A DNA stretch of 64,000 nucleotides from Thermosynechococcus sp. HN-54 (GTDB lineage Bacteria; Cyanobacteriota; Cyanobacteriia; Thermosynechococcales; Thermosynechococcaceae). Below are positions 9,480-18,937 of the stretch, in pieces (the stretch's first letter is position 1; every line of letters begins with the position of its first letter). The stretch covers positions 1,798,001-1,862,000 of the forward strand of contig NZ_CP098039.1 in assembly GCF_023650955.1 (NCBI RefSeq), in the 5' to 3' direction. A program made the translations under genes and the position numbers. The notes below the pieces were generated by a model. The model had not been told where the DNA came from. It made no database searches and saw only the letters and a list, made by a program, of their open reading frames with translations.

Positions 9480-10313
9480 ATGACCCAAGCCACTGTTGCC
9501 AAACCCCCCATTGCTTGGCCTACGGCAACCTTTATTATTTTTGTACACCTCGGTGCTCTTCTTGCTTTTTTACCCAGCATGTTTAGCTGGAAGGCAGTCT
9601 TGCTGGCGCTTGTGCTTCACTGGTTGACGGCTGGCATCGGGATTACCCTTGGTTGGCACCGCCTCGTTACCCATCGCAGCTTCCAAGTTCCCAAATGGTT
9701 AGAGTATTTCTTGGTCTTTTGCGGCACCCTCTCAATGCAAGGGGGGCCGATTTGGTGGGTTGGGCTGCACCGCCATCATCATCTCTACTCTGATCAGCCG
9801 AATGATCACCACGACTCGCGTAAGGGCTTTTGGTGGAGCCATATTGAATGGATGTTTCGTGAGGTGCCAGCGGAAGCAGAGATTCCCCGTTTCACCAAAG
9901 ATATTGCTGATGATCCGGTCTATCAGTTTCTTGACAAGTACTTTCTGCCCATTCAGGCGGTCTTGGCCATTCTGCTTTACCTGTGGGGCGGCTGGCCGTT
10001 TGTGGTTTGGGGAATTTTTGTGCGCCTTGTAACGGTCTATCACACCACTTGGCTGGTCAATAGTGCCACCCATACCTTTGGCTATCGCACGTTTGAAACC
10101 ACGGATCACTCAACCAATTGCTGGTGGGTCGCCCTGTTAACCTTTGGTGAGGGGTGGCATAACAACCACCATGCCTATCAATACTCAGCGCGCCATGGTT
10201 TGCAGTGGTGGGAACTAGACCTGACGTGGCTAACAATTCGACTCCTGCAATTTCTGGGCTTGGCCACAAAGGTGCGTTTGGTGGAGGCACCGGCAGCTTC
10301 TTCCCAAGACTAG
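9480..10313 (+). CDS. desC: Acyl-lipid delta-9 desaturase
   Basis: A membrane fatty-acid desaturase of about 277 residues from the ATG at 9480 (MTQATVAKPPIAW). The three di-iron histidine boxes are present: HRLVTHRSF (HxxxxH), LHRHHHLYSDQPNDHHD (HxxHH) and GWHNNHHAY (HxxHH). Hydrophobic segments flank the boxes as expected for a thylakoid/plasma-membrane enzyme that introduces the first double bond into lipid-bound stearoyl/palmitoyl chains. An in-frame start at 9414 would add 22 residues without family similarity, so the later ATG is preferred. The next gene follows after 6 bp and may be co-transcribed. Confidence 0.93.
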   Translation: MTQATVAKPPIAWPTATFIIFVHLGALLAFLPSMFSWKAVLLALVLHWLTAGIGITLGWHRLVTHRSFQVPKWLEYFLVFCGTLSMQGGPIWWVGLHRHHHLYSDQPNDHHDSRKGFWWSHIEWMFREVPAEAEIPRFTKDIADDPVYQFLDKYFLPIQAVLAILLYLWGGWPFVVWGIFVRLVTVYHTTWLVNSATHTFGYRTFETTDHSTNCWWVALLTFGEGWHNNHHAYQYSARHGLQWWELDLTWLTIRLLQFLGLATKVRLVEAPAASSQD

Positions 10314-10319
10314 AGGACG

Positions 10320-11192
10320 ATGCGGGTTCTCATTCTCGGCTGCGGTTATACAGGGACGTGGTTGGCGCGATCGCTCCAAGCCCAAGGCATTGATGTGGTC
10401 ATTACCAACCGTCGGGGAAAGCCGCCGCCAGAACTCAGCCATGTTCCCTGTTTTCGCTTTGCATGGGAGCCCCAGGGGGAGCAAGTCCCCTTAGATTCAG
10501 CCGCCCTTGAGGGGGTAACCCACATCCTCAATAGTATTCCTCCCGATCGCCAAGGAGAGGATGCGGTTGCGCTGGCACTGTTGCCGCAGTTAGAGAAACT
10601 GAATCTGCAATGGTTTGGCTACCTTTCGACAACGGGGGTCTATGGCGATCGCCAAGGGGGCTGGGTAGATGAAACAACATCTGTCAATCCCCAAAATTTG
10701 CGTTCACAACACCGCGTCAGCATAGAGCAGACCTTTCTCAACGCGAACCTGCCCACCCATATTTTTCGCCTTCCCGGCATCTATGGTCCGGGGGAAGGCC
10801 GCAATCCGATCACTCGTATTCTTAAGGGCAATGTTCAACTCATCGATAAACCGGGGCACTACTTTTGCCGTATTCACGTTGAAGATATTGTCCAAACCCT
10901 CGAGCGATCGCTGACACAACCCACGCCGCAGGAAATTTATAACCTCAGTGATGATCAACCCTCAGAGTCGCTCCCTGTTTTACTCGAGGCCTATCGTCTT
11001 TTGGGTCGCCCGGCACCCCCAGCTGTTCCTCTAGAGGCTGCTAACCTAAGTCCAATGGCTCAATCCTTTTGGCGGGAATCGCGCCGAGTGCGCAATGACA
11101 AAATCAAGCAGGTTTTGGGCGTCAAGCTCCGCTATCCTTCCTACCGAGAGGGGCTAGCCGCAATCGTCCGTGAACTCAGTCCAGTAAATTAA
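10320..11192 (+). CDS. NAD(P)-binding epimerase/reductase-like SDR protein (YeeZ-like)
   Basis: A 290-residue extended-SDR-like protein. The N-terminal Rossmann motif is MRVLILGCGYTGTWLARSL, an NRRG segment follows the second strand, and the YLSTTGVYGDRQGGWVDE region corresponds to the Ser/Tyr active-site area although the usual YxxxK is not evident. The central FRLPGIYGPGEGRNP motif is typical of sugar-nucleotide epimerase relatives. The C-terminal part (REGLAAIVRE) resembles YeeZ-type proteins, whose physiological reaction is not established. It starts 6 bp after desC and may form a transcription unit with it. The substrate cannot be read from the sequence. Confidence 0.75.
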   Translation: MRVLILGCGYTGTWLARSLQAQGIDVVITNRRGKPPPELSHVPCFRFAWEPQGEQVPLDSAALEGVTHILNSIPPDRQGEDAVALALLPQLEKLNLQWFGYLSTTGVYGDRQGGWVDETTSVNPQNLRSQHRVSIEQTFLNANLPTHIFRLPGIYGPGEGRNPITRILKGNVQLIDKPGHYFCRIHVEDIVQTLERSLTQPTPQEIYNLSDDQPSESLPVLLEAYRLLGRPAPPAVPLEAANLSPMAQSFWRESRRVRNDKIKQVLGVKLRYPSYREGLAAIVRELSPVN

Positions 11193-11267
11193 TCAACTCA
11201 ACTCAATTATTTGAACTCAATTAAAGAAATCTATAACTCAATGCTCTACAGGGAACAACCTTCATCC

Positions 11268-12530
11268 CTAGGGGGTGGGTCGGCGGCGCTGGAGGAACTC
11301 AGGAATGTCTAACTTGGGCTTGGTTTCAACTTCAGGTTCTGGCGCAGGCGCTTCAGAAGGAGACGGTGTAGTTGTTAGGGGGCGGTGCGTCAAGGGGGTG
11401 GTTTTGGTGGTGGCACGGGTACGACTGATGGGTTCACCGCTAAATCCAGTGGCAATAACAGTGACTTGAACCTCCCCTTGCATGTCGGGATCAATCACAG
11501 CACCAAAGATGATATTGGCGTTGGCATCGGCGACATTGTAAATCACCTCCGCGGCTGCATTGACTTCATGGAGGGTGAGATCGGTTCCCCCAGTAATGTT
11601 GAAGACAACGCCCTTGGCACCCTCAATCGATCCCTCCAGTAGGGGTGAAGAAATTGCACTGACAGCGGCTTCCGTAGCTCGTGACTTGCCAGAGGCAATA
11701 CCAATGCCCATCATGGCAGAACCGGCATCAGCCATCACCGAACGAATATCGGCGAAATCGACGTTAATCAGCCCTGGCAGATTAATAATGTCGGAAATCC
11801 CCTGAACCCCTTGGCGCAGCACATCATCGGCCACTCGAAACGCATCCTGAACCGATGTTTGCTCCGAAATCACTGCGAGAATCTTGTCATTGGGGATCAC
11901 GATGAGGGTATCAACCCGACTTTGCAAGGCTTCGATGCCTTCATCCGCTTGACTAGCTCGACGACGACCCTCAAAGGTAAAGGGACGGGTTACGACTGCA
12001 ACGGTTAGGGCGCCCTGTTCCTTGGCCACTTCAGCCACAATTGGCGCTGCGCCCGTGCCTGTACCGCCACCCATGCCACAGGTAATGAAAATCAAATCGG
12101 CGTCCTTGAGGGCAGCAGCGAGGTCTTCGCGGGATTCTTCAGCCGCTTTTTGACCAATGGCAGGGTTACCACCGGCGCCGAGACCACGGGTGAGTTTTTG
12201 GCCAATTTGCAGGCAGCGGTGGGCTTGGGATTGGGCGATCGCCTGCGCATCAGTATTGACACACCAAAACTCAACACCAGCCACATTACTGGCAATCATG
12301 CGGTTGACCGCATTGCCACCGCCACCACCGACACCAATCACTTTGATGCGCGCTGCTGAAGTTTCTACCAAGTTGTCATAACTCCTTAACACATCGGTTG
12401 GTGCGCCATGACCGTTGTCGCCAGATGCAATGCCTACCTCTCCCGGAACAAAGGAGGTCGGGACTTTAGAGGGAACAGGTTCCGTAGGCCACTGTTGATC
12501 TGACTCCATAACGCAACTGTCTTCACCCAT
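11268..12530 (-). CDS. ftsZ: Cell division protein FtsZ
   Basis: A 420-residue tubulin-like GTPase that polymerises into the Z-ring at mid-cell. Visible are an N-terminal cyanobacterial extension of about 55 residues, the start of the GTPase fold ([17 protein letters not shown]), the tubulin signature [20 protein letters not shown], the T7 loop [20 protein letters not shown], a Pro/Thr-rich linker, and the conserved C-terminal peptide [11 protein letters not shown] used to bind partners. An alternative start at codon 8 (MESDQQ) is possible. The gene is monocistronic in appearance, convergent with the SDR gene and followed upstream by the metal-permease gene on the same strand. Confidence 0.97.
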   Translation of the reverse strand: MGEDSCVMESDQQWPTEPVPSKVPTSFVPGEVGIASGDNGHGAPTDVLRSYDNLVETSAARIKVIGVGGGGGNAVNRMIASNVAGVEFWCVNTDAQAIAQSQAHRCLQIGQKLTRGLGAGGNPAIGQKAAEESREDLAAALKDADLIFITCGMGGGTGTGAAPIVAEVAKEQGALTVAVVTRPFTFEGRRRASQADEGIEALQSRVDTLIVIPNDKILAVISEQTSVQDAFRVADDVLRQGVQGISDIINLPGLINVDFADIRSVMADAGSAMMGIGIASGKSRATEAAVSAISSPLLEGSIEGAKGVVFNITGGTDLTLHEVNAAAEVIYNVADANANIIFGAVIDPDMQGEVQVTVIATGFSGEPISRTRATTKTTPLTHRPLTTTPSPSEAPAPEPEVETKPKLDIPEFLQRRRPTP

Positions 12531-12605
12531 GATAAATATGGGGCAACTATATCATGAACTCTAGCAAGGGCATCGGCAACACCCCACAAAATTAATCATA
12601 TAAGC

Positions 12606-13448
12606 CTAACTCAGGGGCGAGCGGACTTTGGCCAAGAGACCATGCTTGGGGGCAAAAATCATCGCTAATAGAAAAATTAGGGTTTGCAGGACAACAATAC
12701 AGCCACCTGTTGACGCATCCAGATAGTAACTGATGTAGGTTCCCAGTAAACTGCCAAGGCCACCTACCCCAAGAGCAATGAGCACCATCACGCCAAAGCG
12801 ATCGCTCAACAAGTAGGCCGTTGCCCCCGGTGTAATTAGCATCGCCACCACGAGAATAATGCCCACGGTTTGCAGGGCAGCCACAGTGGTTAGGGATAGC
12901 AGCGCCAAAAGAAGATAGTACAGCAGGGTCGTATTTAGGCCAATGGTACGGGCATGGGTAGGGTCAAAGCAAAACAGAATCAAGTCCCGATGGAGTAAAG
13001 CAATTGTGATCAATGTAACGCAGCTAACAATTACCGTTTGCCAGAGGTCGCGATCACTAATCCCCAAGACATTTCCAAAGAGAATATGCATTAGGTCAAC
13101 ACTACTAGCGGTTTTCGAGAGCAACACCAACCCCAAGGCGAAAAAGCCTGTAAACACTAGGCCAATAACTGTATCCTCCTTCACCCGTGTCTGCTGCTGA
13201 ATAAAGCCAATGAGGGTCACGGCCATCAGACCAAAGACAAAAGCCCCCAAGGCAAAGGGCAGCCCCAGCCAATAGGCCAAGATTACACCGGGCAAGACTG
13301 CATGGGACACTGCATCCCCCATCAGTGCCCAGCCCTTCAGGGTCAAAAAACAAGACAATACCGCACAGACACAGCCCACAAGGGTGCTTACCCCCAAGGC
13401 TTTGACCATAAATGCGTGTTGCAGCGGCTCTAGTAGCCAAGTGATCAT
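12606..13448 (-). CDS. Metal (Mn/Zn) ABC transporter permease, MntB/ZnuB family
   Basis: A 280-residue integral membrane protein with about eight hydrophobic segments. It carries ABC-3 family motifs: GDAVSHAVLPGVILAYWLG near the N-terminus, VKEDTVIGLVFTGFFALG, and the C-terminal VGIILVVAMLITPGATAYL. The opening LLEPLQHAFMVKAL resembles cyanobacterial MntB (manganese uptake), but Zn- and Fe-specific paralogues look alike. The ATPase and periplasmic binding protein that normally accompany it are not adjacent. It lies divergently from the DUF92 gene, so the short gap between their starts presumably holds promoters for both. Confidence 0.85.
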   Translation of the reverse strand: MITWLLEPLQHAFMVKALGVSTLVGCVCAVLSCFLTLKGWALMGDAVSHAVLPGVILAYWLGLPFALGAFVFGLMAVTLIGFIQQQTRVKEDTVIGLVFTGFFALGLVLLSKTASSVDLMHILFGNVLGISDRDLWQTVIVSCVTLITIALLHRDLILFCFDPTHARTIGLNTTLLYYLLLALLSLTTVAALQTVGIILVVAMLITPGATAYLLSDRFGVMVLIALGVGGLGSLLGTYISYYLDASTGGCIVVLQTLIFLLAMIFAPKHGLLAKVRSPLS

Positions 13449-13512
13449 CCTCTATCCTCTCTGCCTGAAAAGTATGATAAGGTGCTGCCAGTATAGTCGG
13501 AGTGCGGTTCTC

Positions 13513-14256
13513 GTGGATGGCATCCTTTTACTGAACCCTTGGTGGATAGGTATCTTGCTCAATACCTTCCTTGGGGCGATCGCCCTCCTTGCGCGGCAAA
13601 AATTACTCACCCCAGCAGGACTCTTCCATGCGTGGCTCTTGGGGGTACTGATCTGGGGGACACTCGGCTGGCAGGGCTATCTCATTGTCATGGTCTATTT
13701 CCTTGTCGGTTCCGCCGTCACCCGCCTCGGCATGGCAAAAAAAGAGGCCGCAGGCATTGCTGAAAAACGCTCCGGCGCACGCGGGCCAGAGAACGTCTGG
13801 GGATCGGCTTTTACAGGCACCGTCTGTGCACTCCTTGCTCTTCTGTTTCCCCAATGGCGAGAGCTATTCTGGGTGGGGTTTGTCGCTAGTTTTAGCACCA
13901 AGCTGTCGGACACCTGTGCCAGTGAAGTGGGCAAAGCCTATGGCCAGCGCACGTTTCTTATTACCACACTGCAACCTGTGCCACCGGGGACAGAGGGCGC
14001 CGTGAGCTTGGAGGGAACGCTAGCAGGTCTGGTGGGTGCTACTATCATAGCTGTGCTCGGTTCGAGTGTGAACTTGATGGGAGCGATCGCCATCCCCATT
14101 TGTATCCTTGCGGCCTTCTTAGCCAATCTTGTGGAGAGTCTCGTGGGAGCAACCCTTCAAGAACGCTACCCTTGGCTGAGTAATGAAATCGTCAACGGCA
14201 TCAACACAACCGTGGGGGCTTTACTGGCAATGGCAGTCATTTTTATGGTTTCATAG
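13513..14256 (+). CDS. DUF92 family membrane protein, VTE6-like (possible phytyl-phosphate kinase)
   Basis: An integral membrane protein of about 247 residues with six or so hydrophobic segments. It carries DUF92/TIGR00297 motifs: the GLFHAWLLGVLIWGTLGWQGY segment, FVASFSTKLSDTCASEVGKAYG, and the PVPPGTEGAVSLEGTLAGL motif. The plant homologue VTE6 phosphorylates phytyl phosphate to phytyl diphosphate for tocopherol salvage, and the cyanobacterial relatives are thought to do the same. The start is uncertain: GTG at 13513 fits the family N-terminus, while an in-frame ATG at 13474 would add 13 residues. Longer extensions run into the divergent permease gene. Confidence 0.78.
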   Translation: MDGILLLNPWWIGILLNTFLGAIALLARQKLLTPAGLFHAWLLGVLIWGTLGWQGYLIVMVYFLVGSAVTRLGMAKKEAAGIAEKRSGARGPENVWGSAFTGTVCALLALLFPQWRELFWVGFVASFSTKLSDTCASEVGKAYGQRTFLITTLQPVPPGTEGAVSLEGTLAGLVGATIIAVLGSSVNLMGAIAIPICILAAFLANLVESLVGATLQERYPWLSNEIVNGINTTVGALLAMAVIFMVS

Positions 14257-14345
14257 GAAATTTACTGGTGAGCTAGGAGTTTAACTCCCTTTTTTATGAC
14301 TTGACTCGTTTGATTTATCCGCATTTATATTAAGATTTGTCAAGT

Positions 14346-15002
14346 ATGAACAAAATTCTAGACTGGCTTGACTCATTGCTAATTCACAACTCATTTCAAC
14401 GCGAGGTTCGTCGCTGGTTTCGAGATAAAGGCGATAGCACCTTGCGGCTTGATTATCCACTTGATACAGAGAGCATTGTCCTAGATGTGGGGGGATATAA
14501 AGGAGACTTTACTGCTCTCATTCATGAGAAATTTAATTGTCGAGTGTTTGTTTTTGAGCCAGTTTCAGTCTTCTATCACATTTGTAAGAAACGGTTCGCT
14601 GGTAATGCAAAGATTACTGCCCTGAATTATGGGCTTTCTGACACTGATGAAGTTTCTCAAGTTTATATAGCTCAAGATTCATCAAGTTTTTATAAAAGAA
14701 CTTCAAAAGCATCAGCGGAAATAGCTCAACTACGGAACTGTGCCACTGTTTTCCAAGAGCTTGGTCTCGAAAAAGTAGATTTGATGAAAATTAACATTGA
14801 AGGAGGAGAGTATAATTTAGTGAGAAAGCTCATTGATTCTAACTTAATAGAAAAGATAAAATATCTTCAGATTCAGTTTCATAATTTTGTTGAGAACTCA
14901 GAAGAGAAGCGTCAGAATTTACGTTCTCAGTTAACAAGAACTCATATTGAAATGTGGAATTACGAATTCGTTTGGGAAAGCTGGCAATTAAAGAACATTT
15001 GA
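14346..15002 (+). CDS. FkbM-family SAM-dependent methyltransferase
   Basis: A methyltransferase of about 218 residues. SAM-binding motif I is SIVLDVGGYKGDFTALI, the acidic end of strand 2 is RVFVFEPVS, and the FkbM hallmark is VDLMKINIEGGEYNLV. FkbM enzymes O-methylate sugars or polyketides; next to four glycosyltransferases the likely target is a sugar of a surface polysaccharide. The ATG at 14346 (MNKILDWLDSLL) is preferred over the TTG nine bases earlier. The gene begins the A+T-rich glycan island and is separated from the next gene by only 23 bp. Confidence 0.85.
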   Translation: MNKILDWLDSLLIHNSFQREVRRWFRDKGDSTLRLDYPLDTESIVLDVGGYKGDFTALIHEKFNCRVFVFEPVSVFYHICKKRFAGNAKITALNYGLSDTDEVSQVYIAQDSSSFYKRTSKASAEIAQLRNCATVFQELGLEKVDLMKINIEGGEYNLVRKLIDSNLIEKIKYLQIQFHNFVENSEEKRQNLRSQLTRTHIEMWNYEFVWESWQLKNI

Positions 15003-15025
15003 GTTGCAACCTAGAAAATCATTCA

Positions 15026-16054
15026 ATGACAAAGCAAGGATTAACGGGTCTTTTTGTCTATCCTGATATTCCCACAGCCGTATTTTTTGATCCTAATGGA
15101 TCTCCAGATGGATTAACACAGCCTTGGATTGCCCTGCGGGAGGGGTTTCGTGCTCAAGGCGTTGAACTTGTTGGCCTCGATGAATGCTGTAATGATCCCG
15201 ATTTTGAACTCCATCTCAATGTTCAAGCTCCGCGCTCCAAGTCTCCAAAATTTGTAATTCTCGCTGAACATCCGTTGATCTATCCAGCCAATGGGCGGCG
15301 GTTCTTATTGCGTCGCTACCAAGGTGTCTTTACTTGGAACCCTGACCTTGCTATCAAGCAGACCCAGCGAATTCAACTGCCTCACCCGTTCAAAATAACA
15401 GGTGGTGTAGATGGCTATGGGCAACGTCCTCAGTTGGTAGTTTTAATCAACAGTAATAAGGCTTTGGCTTGGTGGGCTCCCTCTCAAGATCTCTACCGCG
15501 AACGGGTCAGAGCTATTCGCTGGTTTGAACACCATGCACCACAGGACTTTGCCCTTTATGGTCACGGTTGGAATCACTCAGCCCAACTGCCAGTGGTGGG
15601 AGGTATCATTCACGCCTTAGAAAAAAGGTGGATTCACAGACCATTCCCCCCGTTTCCGTCTTGGCGGGGCATTGTGCCCACAAAAACTGAAGTGTTAAGA
15701 CAGTCCCGCTTCTCGATTGTCTATGAAAACGCGATTTTTCGTGGTTACATCACAGAGAAAATTTTTGATGCCTTTTGCGCGGGGAACGTGCCAGTCTACT
15801 GGGGGGCACCAGACATTACCGACTACATTCCTAAGGCTTGTTTTATTGACCGTAGAGAGTTTTCCTCCTACGACTCTTTATACAGCTTTCTCAAGACGAT
15901 GCCAGAAGAGATCTATAAAGGCTACCAGCAAGCAATTTGGAATTTTCTGCACTCTCCCCAAGCACAGCGGTTTTCTATTACTCACTTTGTGCAGACCATC
16001 GTTCGTGGCATTTTGGATCGATTCAACACTATTCATAAACAGTCAGAACGATGA
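15026..16054 (+). CDS. Glycosyltransferase family 10, alpha-1,3/1,4-fucosyltransferase-like
   Basis: A protein of about 342 residues. The GT10 donor-binding motif is clear in the C-terminal half: FSIVYENAIFRGYITEKIFDAF, then AGNVPVYWGAPDITDYIP. These are the residues that bind GDP-fucose in bacterial and animal alpha-1,3-fucosyltransferases. The start at ATG 15026 (MTKQGLTGLFVYPD) follows the FkbM gene directly; the longer frame back to 14954 overlaps that gene. The stop overlaps the next ATG (ATGA, 4 bp), which indicates translational coupling with the GT11 gene. The acceptor and linkage are not determinable from sequence. Confidence 0.85.
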   Translation: MTKQGLTGLFVYPDIPTAVFFDPNGSPDGLTQPWIALREGFRAQGVELVGLDECCNDPDFELHLNVQAPRSKSPKFVILAEHPLIYPANGRRFLLRRYQGVFTWNPDLAIKQTQRIQLPHPFKITGGVDGYGQRPQLVVLINSNKALAWWAPSQDLYRERVRAIRWFEHHAPQDFALYGHGWNHSAQLPVVGGIIHALEKRWIHRPFPPFPSWRGIVPTKTEVLRQSRFSIVYENAIFRGYITEKIFDAFCAGNVPVYWGAPDITDYIPKACFIDRREFSSYDSLYSFLKTMPEEIYKGYQQAIWNFLHSPQAQRFSITHFVQTIVRGILDRFNTIHKQSER

Positions 16055-16932
16055 TCTTTGTCAATCTTATCGGTGGCCTTGGAAACCAGATGTTCCAGTA
16101 TGCTTTAGGAAGGGCTTTGTCTATTGCTAAGGGAGTACCTTTGCGTTTAGATATTTCGGATTTTGAAAGTTACCAGCTTCATCAAGGGTTTGAGCTACAT
16201 CGTGTATTTTGCTGTGAGGCTGCAATTGCTTCTCTTGAGGATTTGAAGTCTGTTTTGGGTTGGTGGGGGGTACCAAAAATCAGGAGAGCGATCGCCAACC
16301 TTAAGCTTTCAGCACTATGTAAGGGACGACTAATTCTTGAACCTCACTATCACTATTGGGAGCAAATTCACTCTATCCCTGACACCGCCTACCTTCAGGG
16401 CTACTGGCAATCAGAAAAATACTTTAGCGAAATTGCTGATGTCCTACGGGAAGATTTCAAGTTTAGGCAACCTCTGTCGGAAGCCAATGCTCAATGGGCA
16501 GATAAAATTACTCAGTGTCATTCAATTAGTCTTCATATTCGCCGTGGAGACTATATTTCAAACTCTACGACACATAGAGTTCATGGCGTCTGTCAGCTTG
16601 ACTATTACTATCGCGCTATTGAATATATCACTACACTTGTAAGTGATCCTGTATTCTTTGTCTTTTCAGATGAAGTTGAATGGGCAAAATCAAACTTAGA
16701 AATCTCGCACCCTGTTTACTATGTGGAAAATAATACTGGTCAGGAGAGCTATAATGATATGCGATTAATGAGTCTATGTCGTCATCATATAATTGCCAAC
16801 AGTACGTTTAGTTGGTGGGCTGCTTGGCTAAATGATAGCCCTGAAAAAATTGTGATTGCTCCTCCAAAATGGTTTGCTATATCTGATAAAGATGATTCAG
16901 ACTTAATTCCAAAGAGCTGGATTAGGATTTGA
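16051..16932 (+). CDS. Glycosyltransferase family 11, alpha-1,2-fucosyltransferase-like
   Basis: A 293-residue protein. The N-terminus IFVNLIGGLGNQMFQYALGRAL is the GT11 motif I. The GDP-fucose binding motif is SLHIRRGDYIS near the middle. A C-terminal NSTFSWWAAWLNDSPEKIVIAP segment matches motif III/IV. Members transfer fucose in alpha-1,2 linkage, commonly onto galactose in O-antigens or human-milk-type glycans. It is translationally coupled to the preceding GT10 gene, so this operon encodes two fucosyltransferases of different linkage classes. Codon use is more A+T-rich than in surrounding housekeeping genes. Confidence 0.9.
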   Translation: MIFVNLIGGLGNQMFQYALGRALSIAKGVPLRLDISDFESYQLHQGFELHRVFCCEAAIASLEDLKSVLGWWGVPKIRRAIANLKLSALCKGRLILEPHYHYWEQIHSIPDTAYLQGYWQSEKYFSEIADVLREDFKFRQPLSEANAQWADKITQCHSISLHIRRGDYISNSTTHRVHGVCQLDYYYRAIEYITTLVSDPVFFVFSDEVEWAKSNLEISHPVYYVENNTGQESYNDMRLMSLCRHHIIANSTFSWWAAWLNDSPEKIVIAPPKWFAISDKDDSDLIPKSWIRI

Positions 16933-16951
16933 GATGATTTAGTTATTGTTA

Positions 16952-17842
16952 ATGATGAATATAAACAAAAATCCGACCATTTCAGTTATTTTGCCAGTTT
17001 TTAATTCTGACCAATATATTGAATTATCTATAAAATCTATTCTTCATCAATCTTTTAATGATTTTGAACTCATTATTATTAATGATGGTTCTTCGGATAA
17101 TTCATTTGAAATCTTATCAAGCTATGCAAAAATTGATCCTCGTATTTACTTAATTCATCAGGATAATAAAGGTTTAATTTATACACTGAATAAAGCAATT
17201 GAGATTGCTAATGGTCGGTATATCGCTAGAATGGATGCAGATGATTTAGCCTTACCTAAAAGGTTAGAAAGTCAGCTTAAATTTCTAGAAGAAAATAAAT
17301 TGCATCTTTGTGGCTCATCTGTTCAGCTCATTGGCGCAGGAATTGGTTCTTGGCACTATCCTCATTCCCATGAAGGCTGTGAAGCTGAATTATTGTTTGG
17401 TGTTCCTTTTGCCCATCCATCTGTGATCGGTCGCTCTGAGGTATTCAAAGAGCTAAGGTACTCCGCTGAGTGGTCTCTTGTAGAGGATTATGATTTATGG
17501 CAGCGGGCATGGGTGGTGGGGTTTAGGATGGGGAATGTTCCAGAGGTGCTTCTTCGATACCGAGTGCATCGAAAACAAACTTCAGCTCTTTACCGACGGC
17601 AGCAAGCTCAAAATAGTCAACGGATTCGTTCGCGCCACTGGCAACAACTACTGAGTGCCAAGCTAGGAATTTCGCCAACTGAGGCTCAAGAAGCAGAGAA
17701 AGACCCGTGGAAAACGTTCCACCTCCTGCAGGAGTTAAAGCAATGTTATAAAGGAACAGAAGCAGAGAAAATTCTCCAACATGCGTTCCTGCGCCTTTGT
17801 TCTCATCGCCTCCATAGTTGGGTTTTAGATAGAACAGGCTAG
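16952..17842 (+). CDS. Glycosyltransferase family 2 (GT-A fold)
   Basis: A protein of about 296 residues. The N-terminal GT-A nucleotide-sugar domain opens with ISVILPVFNSDQYIELSIKS, then ELIIINDGSSDNSFEIL, and the metal-binding DxD is in RYIARMDADDLALPKRLE. The C-terminal third (EDYDLWQRA, the usual acceptor-side ED motif) is followed by a charged helical tail. It most likely adds one sugar to a surface-polysaccharide repeat unit; donor and acceptor are unknown. The first half is strikingly A+T-rich (for example 13 G+C in bases 16981-17040), while the second half is closer to the host average. Start at ATG 16952 or 16955; the TTG at 16946 is rejected. Confidence 0.85.
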   Translation: MMNINKNPTISVILPVFNSDQYIELSIKSILHQSFNDFELIIINDGSSDNSFEILSSYAKIDPRIYLIHQDNKGLIYTLNKAIEIANGRYIARMDADDLALPKRLESQLKFLEENKLHLCGSSVQLIGAGIGSWHYPHSHEGCEAELLFGVPFAHPSVIGRSEVFKELRYSAEWSLVEDYDLWQRAWVVGFRMGNVPEVLLRYRVHRKQTSALYRRQQAQNSQRIRSRHWQQLLSAKLGISPTEAQEAEKDPWKTFHLLQELKQCYKGTEAEKILQHAFLRLCSHRLHSWVLDRTG

Positions 17843-17876
17843 TCGAGTGGCTCAAGACCACAGTTCTGGAGTGATC

Positions 17877-18836
17877 ATGTTTTTTAGTGTCGTAATTCCT
17901 ACCTATAATCGCTTGCCCATTCTAGAAAAGTGTGTTCGCGCGATCGCCCACCAAACATGGAATCCTGAGCTGGGCATCGAGGGCTATGAAGTCATTATTG
18001 TCGATGACGGCTCAACAGACAACACGATTGAGTGGCTGAGGGAGCATGGTGAGGAATTTCCCTGTGTGCGCTGGTTGCAACAGGAGCATCTGGGGCCAGC
18101 GGCGGCTCGTAACTTGGGTCTTCAAGCAGCTCAGGGTGACTGGATTATTTTTATCGATAGTGATTTGGTAGTGACGGAAACGTTTTTAGAAGCTCATGTG
18201 AAGTGCTTAACTCAAGAAAAAGAACGTCTTGGCATTGAGGATATCCCTCAGGTGCCTGCTTTTTCCTATGGCCGTGTCATCAATACCTGTAATTTTGATG
18301 ATCTAACCTCAGAACCATACAAGATCATTGATTTTTCAGCTGCCTATTTTGCAACGGGGAATGTGGCGATCGCCCGCCATTGGTTGGAAAAGGCAGGCCT
18401 CTTTGATACCCAGTTTCAACTCTACGGCTGGGAAGATTTAGAACTAGGGGTGCGCCTCAAGAAACTAGGTTTACGATTACTGAAGTGCCCCGAAGCCGTT
18501 GGCTATCACTGGCATCCACCCTTTTCCCTCAGTCAAGTTCCTGCCCTGATTCGGAAAGAGATAGAACGGGGAAGGATGGGGGTTTTATTTTATAAAAAGC
18601 ATCCCATTTGGGAAGTGAAGCTCATGATTCAAATGACGCCATTTCACTATCTCCTTTGGGCAATTCTATCCCTTGGTGGACTTCTCAATGAGAAAACCAT
18701 GGCTCCCCTCTTGCAATGGCTGATTAATATTGGTCGTCCTCAAGATGCACTCGAAGTGGCTCGTATCTTTTTGAACTGGTACAATGTTCGAGCTGTTTAT
18801 TCAGCCTATCAAGAGCAAATTAAAAATTCAGTGTAG
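17877..18836 (+). CDS. Glycosyltransferase family 2 (GT-A fold), second copy
   Basis: A protein of about 319 residues. The GT-A domain begins FFSVVIPTYNRLPILEKCV, continues YEVIIVDDGSTDNTIEWL, and has the DSD metal motif in DWIIFIDSDLVVTE. The acceptor-side motif is LYGWEDLELGVRLKKLGLR. The C-terminal segment carries a hydrophobic patch (FHYLLWAILSLGGLL), possibly membrane-associated. It is the last gene of the glycan island and is followed by dus about 100 bp downstream. Its composition resembles the rest of the genome more than the preceding three genes. ATG 17877 is chosen because family similarity begins there. Confidence 0.85.
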   Translation: MFFSVVIPTYNRLPILEKCVRAIAHQTWNPELGIEGYEVIIVDDGSTDNTIEWLREHGEEFPCVRWLQQEHLGPAAARNLGLQAAQGDWIIFIDSDLVVTETFLEAHVKCLTQEKERLGIEDIPQVPAFSYGRVINTCNFDDLTSEPYKIIDFSAAYFATGNVAIARHWLEKAGLFDTQFQLYGWEDLELGVRLKKLGLRLLKCPEAVGYHWHPPFSLSQVPALIRKEIERGRMGVLFYKKHPIWEVKLMIQMTPFHYLLWAILSLGGLLNEKTMAPLLQWLINIGRPQDALEVARIFLNWYNVRAVYSAYQEQIKNSV

Positions 18837-18937
18837 AGAACGAGCAGCAGGTTTGCAGGCGAGCCTTTGATACAATTAGGTCATAACCTCAAGTAACTCG
18901 CTTCAAAAGCATTGGTTATCACACTAGCCATTTTTTC

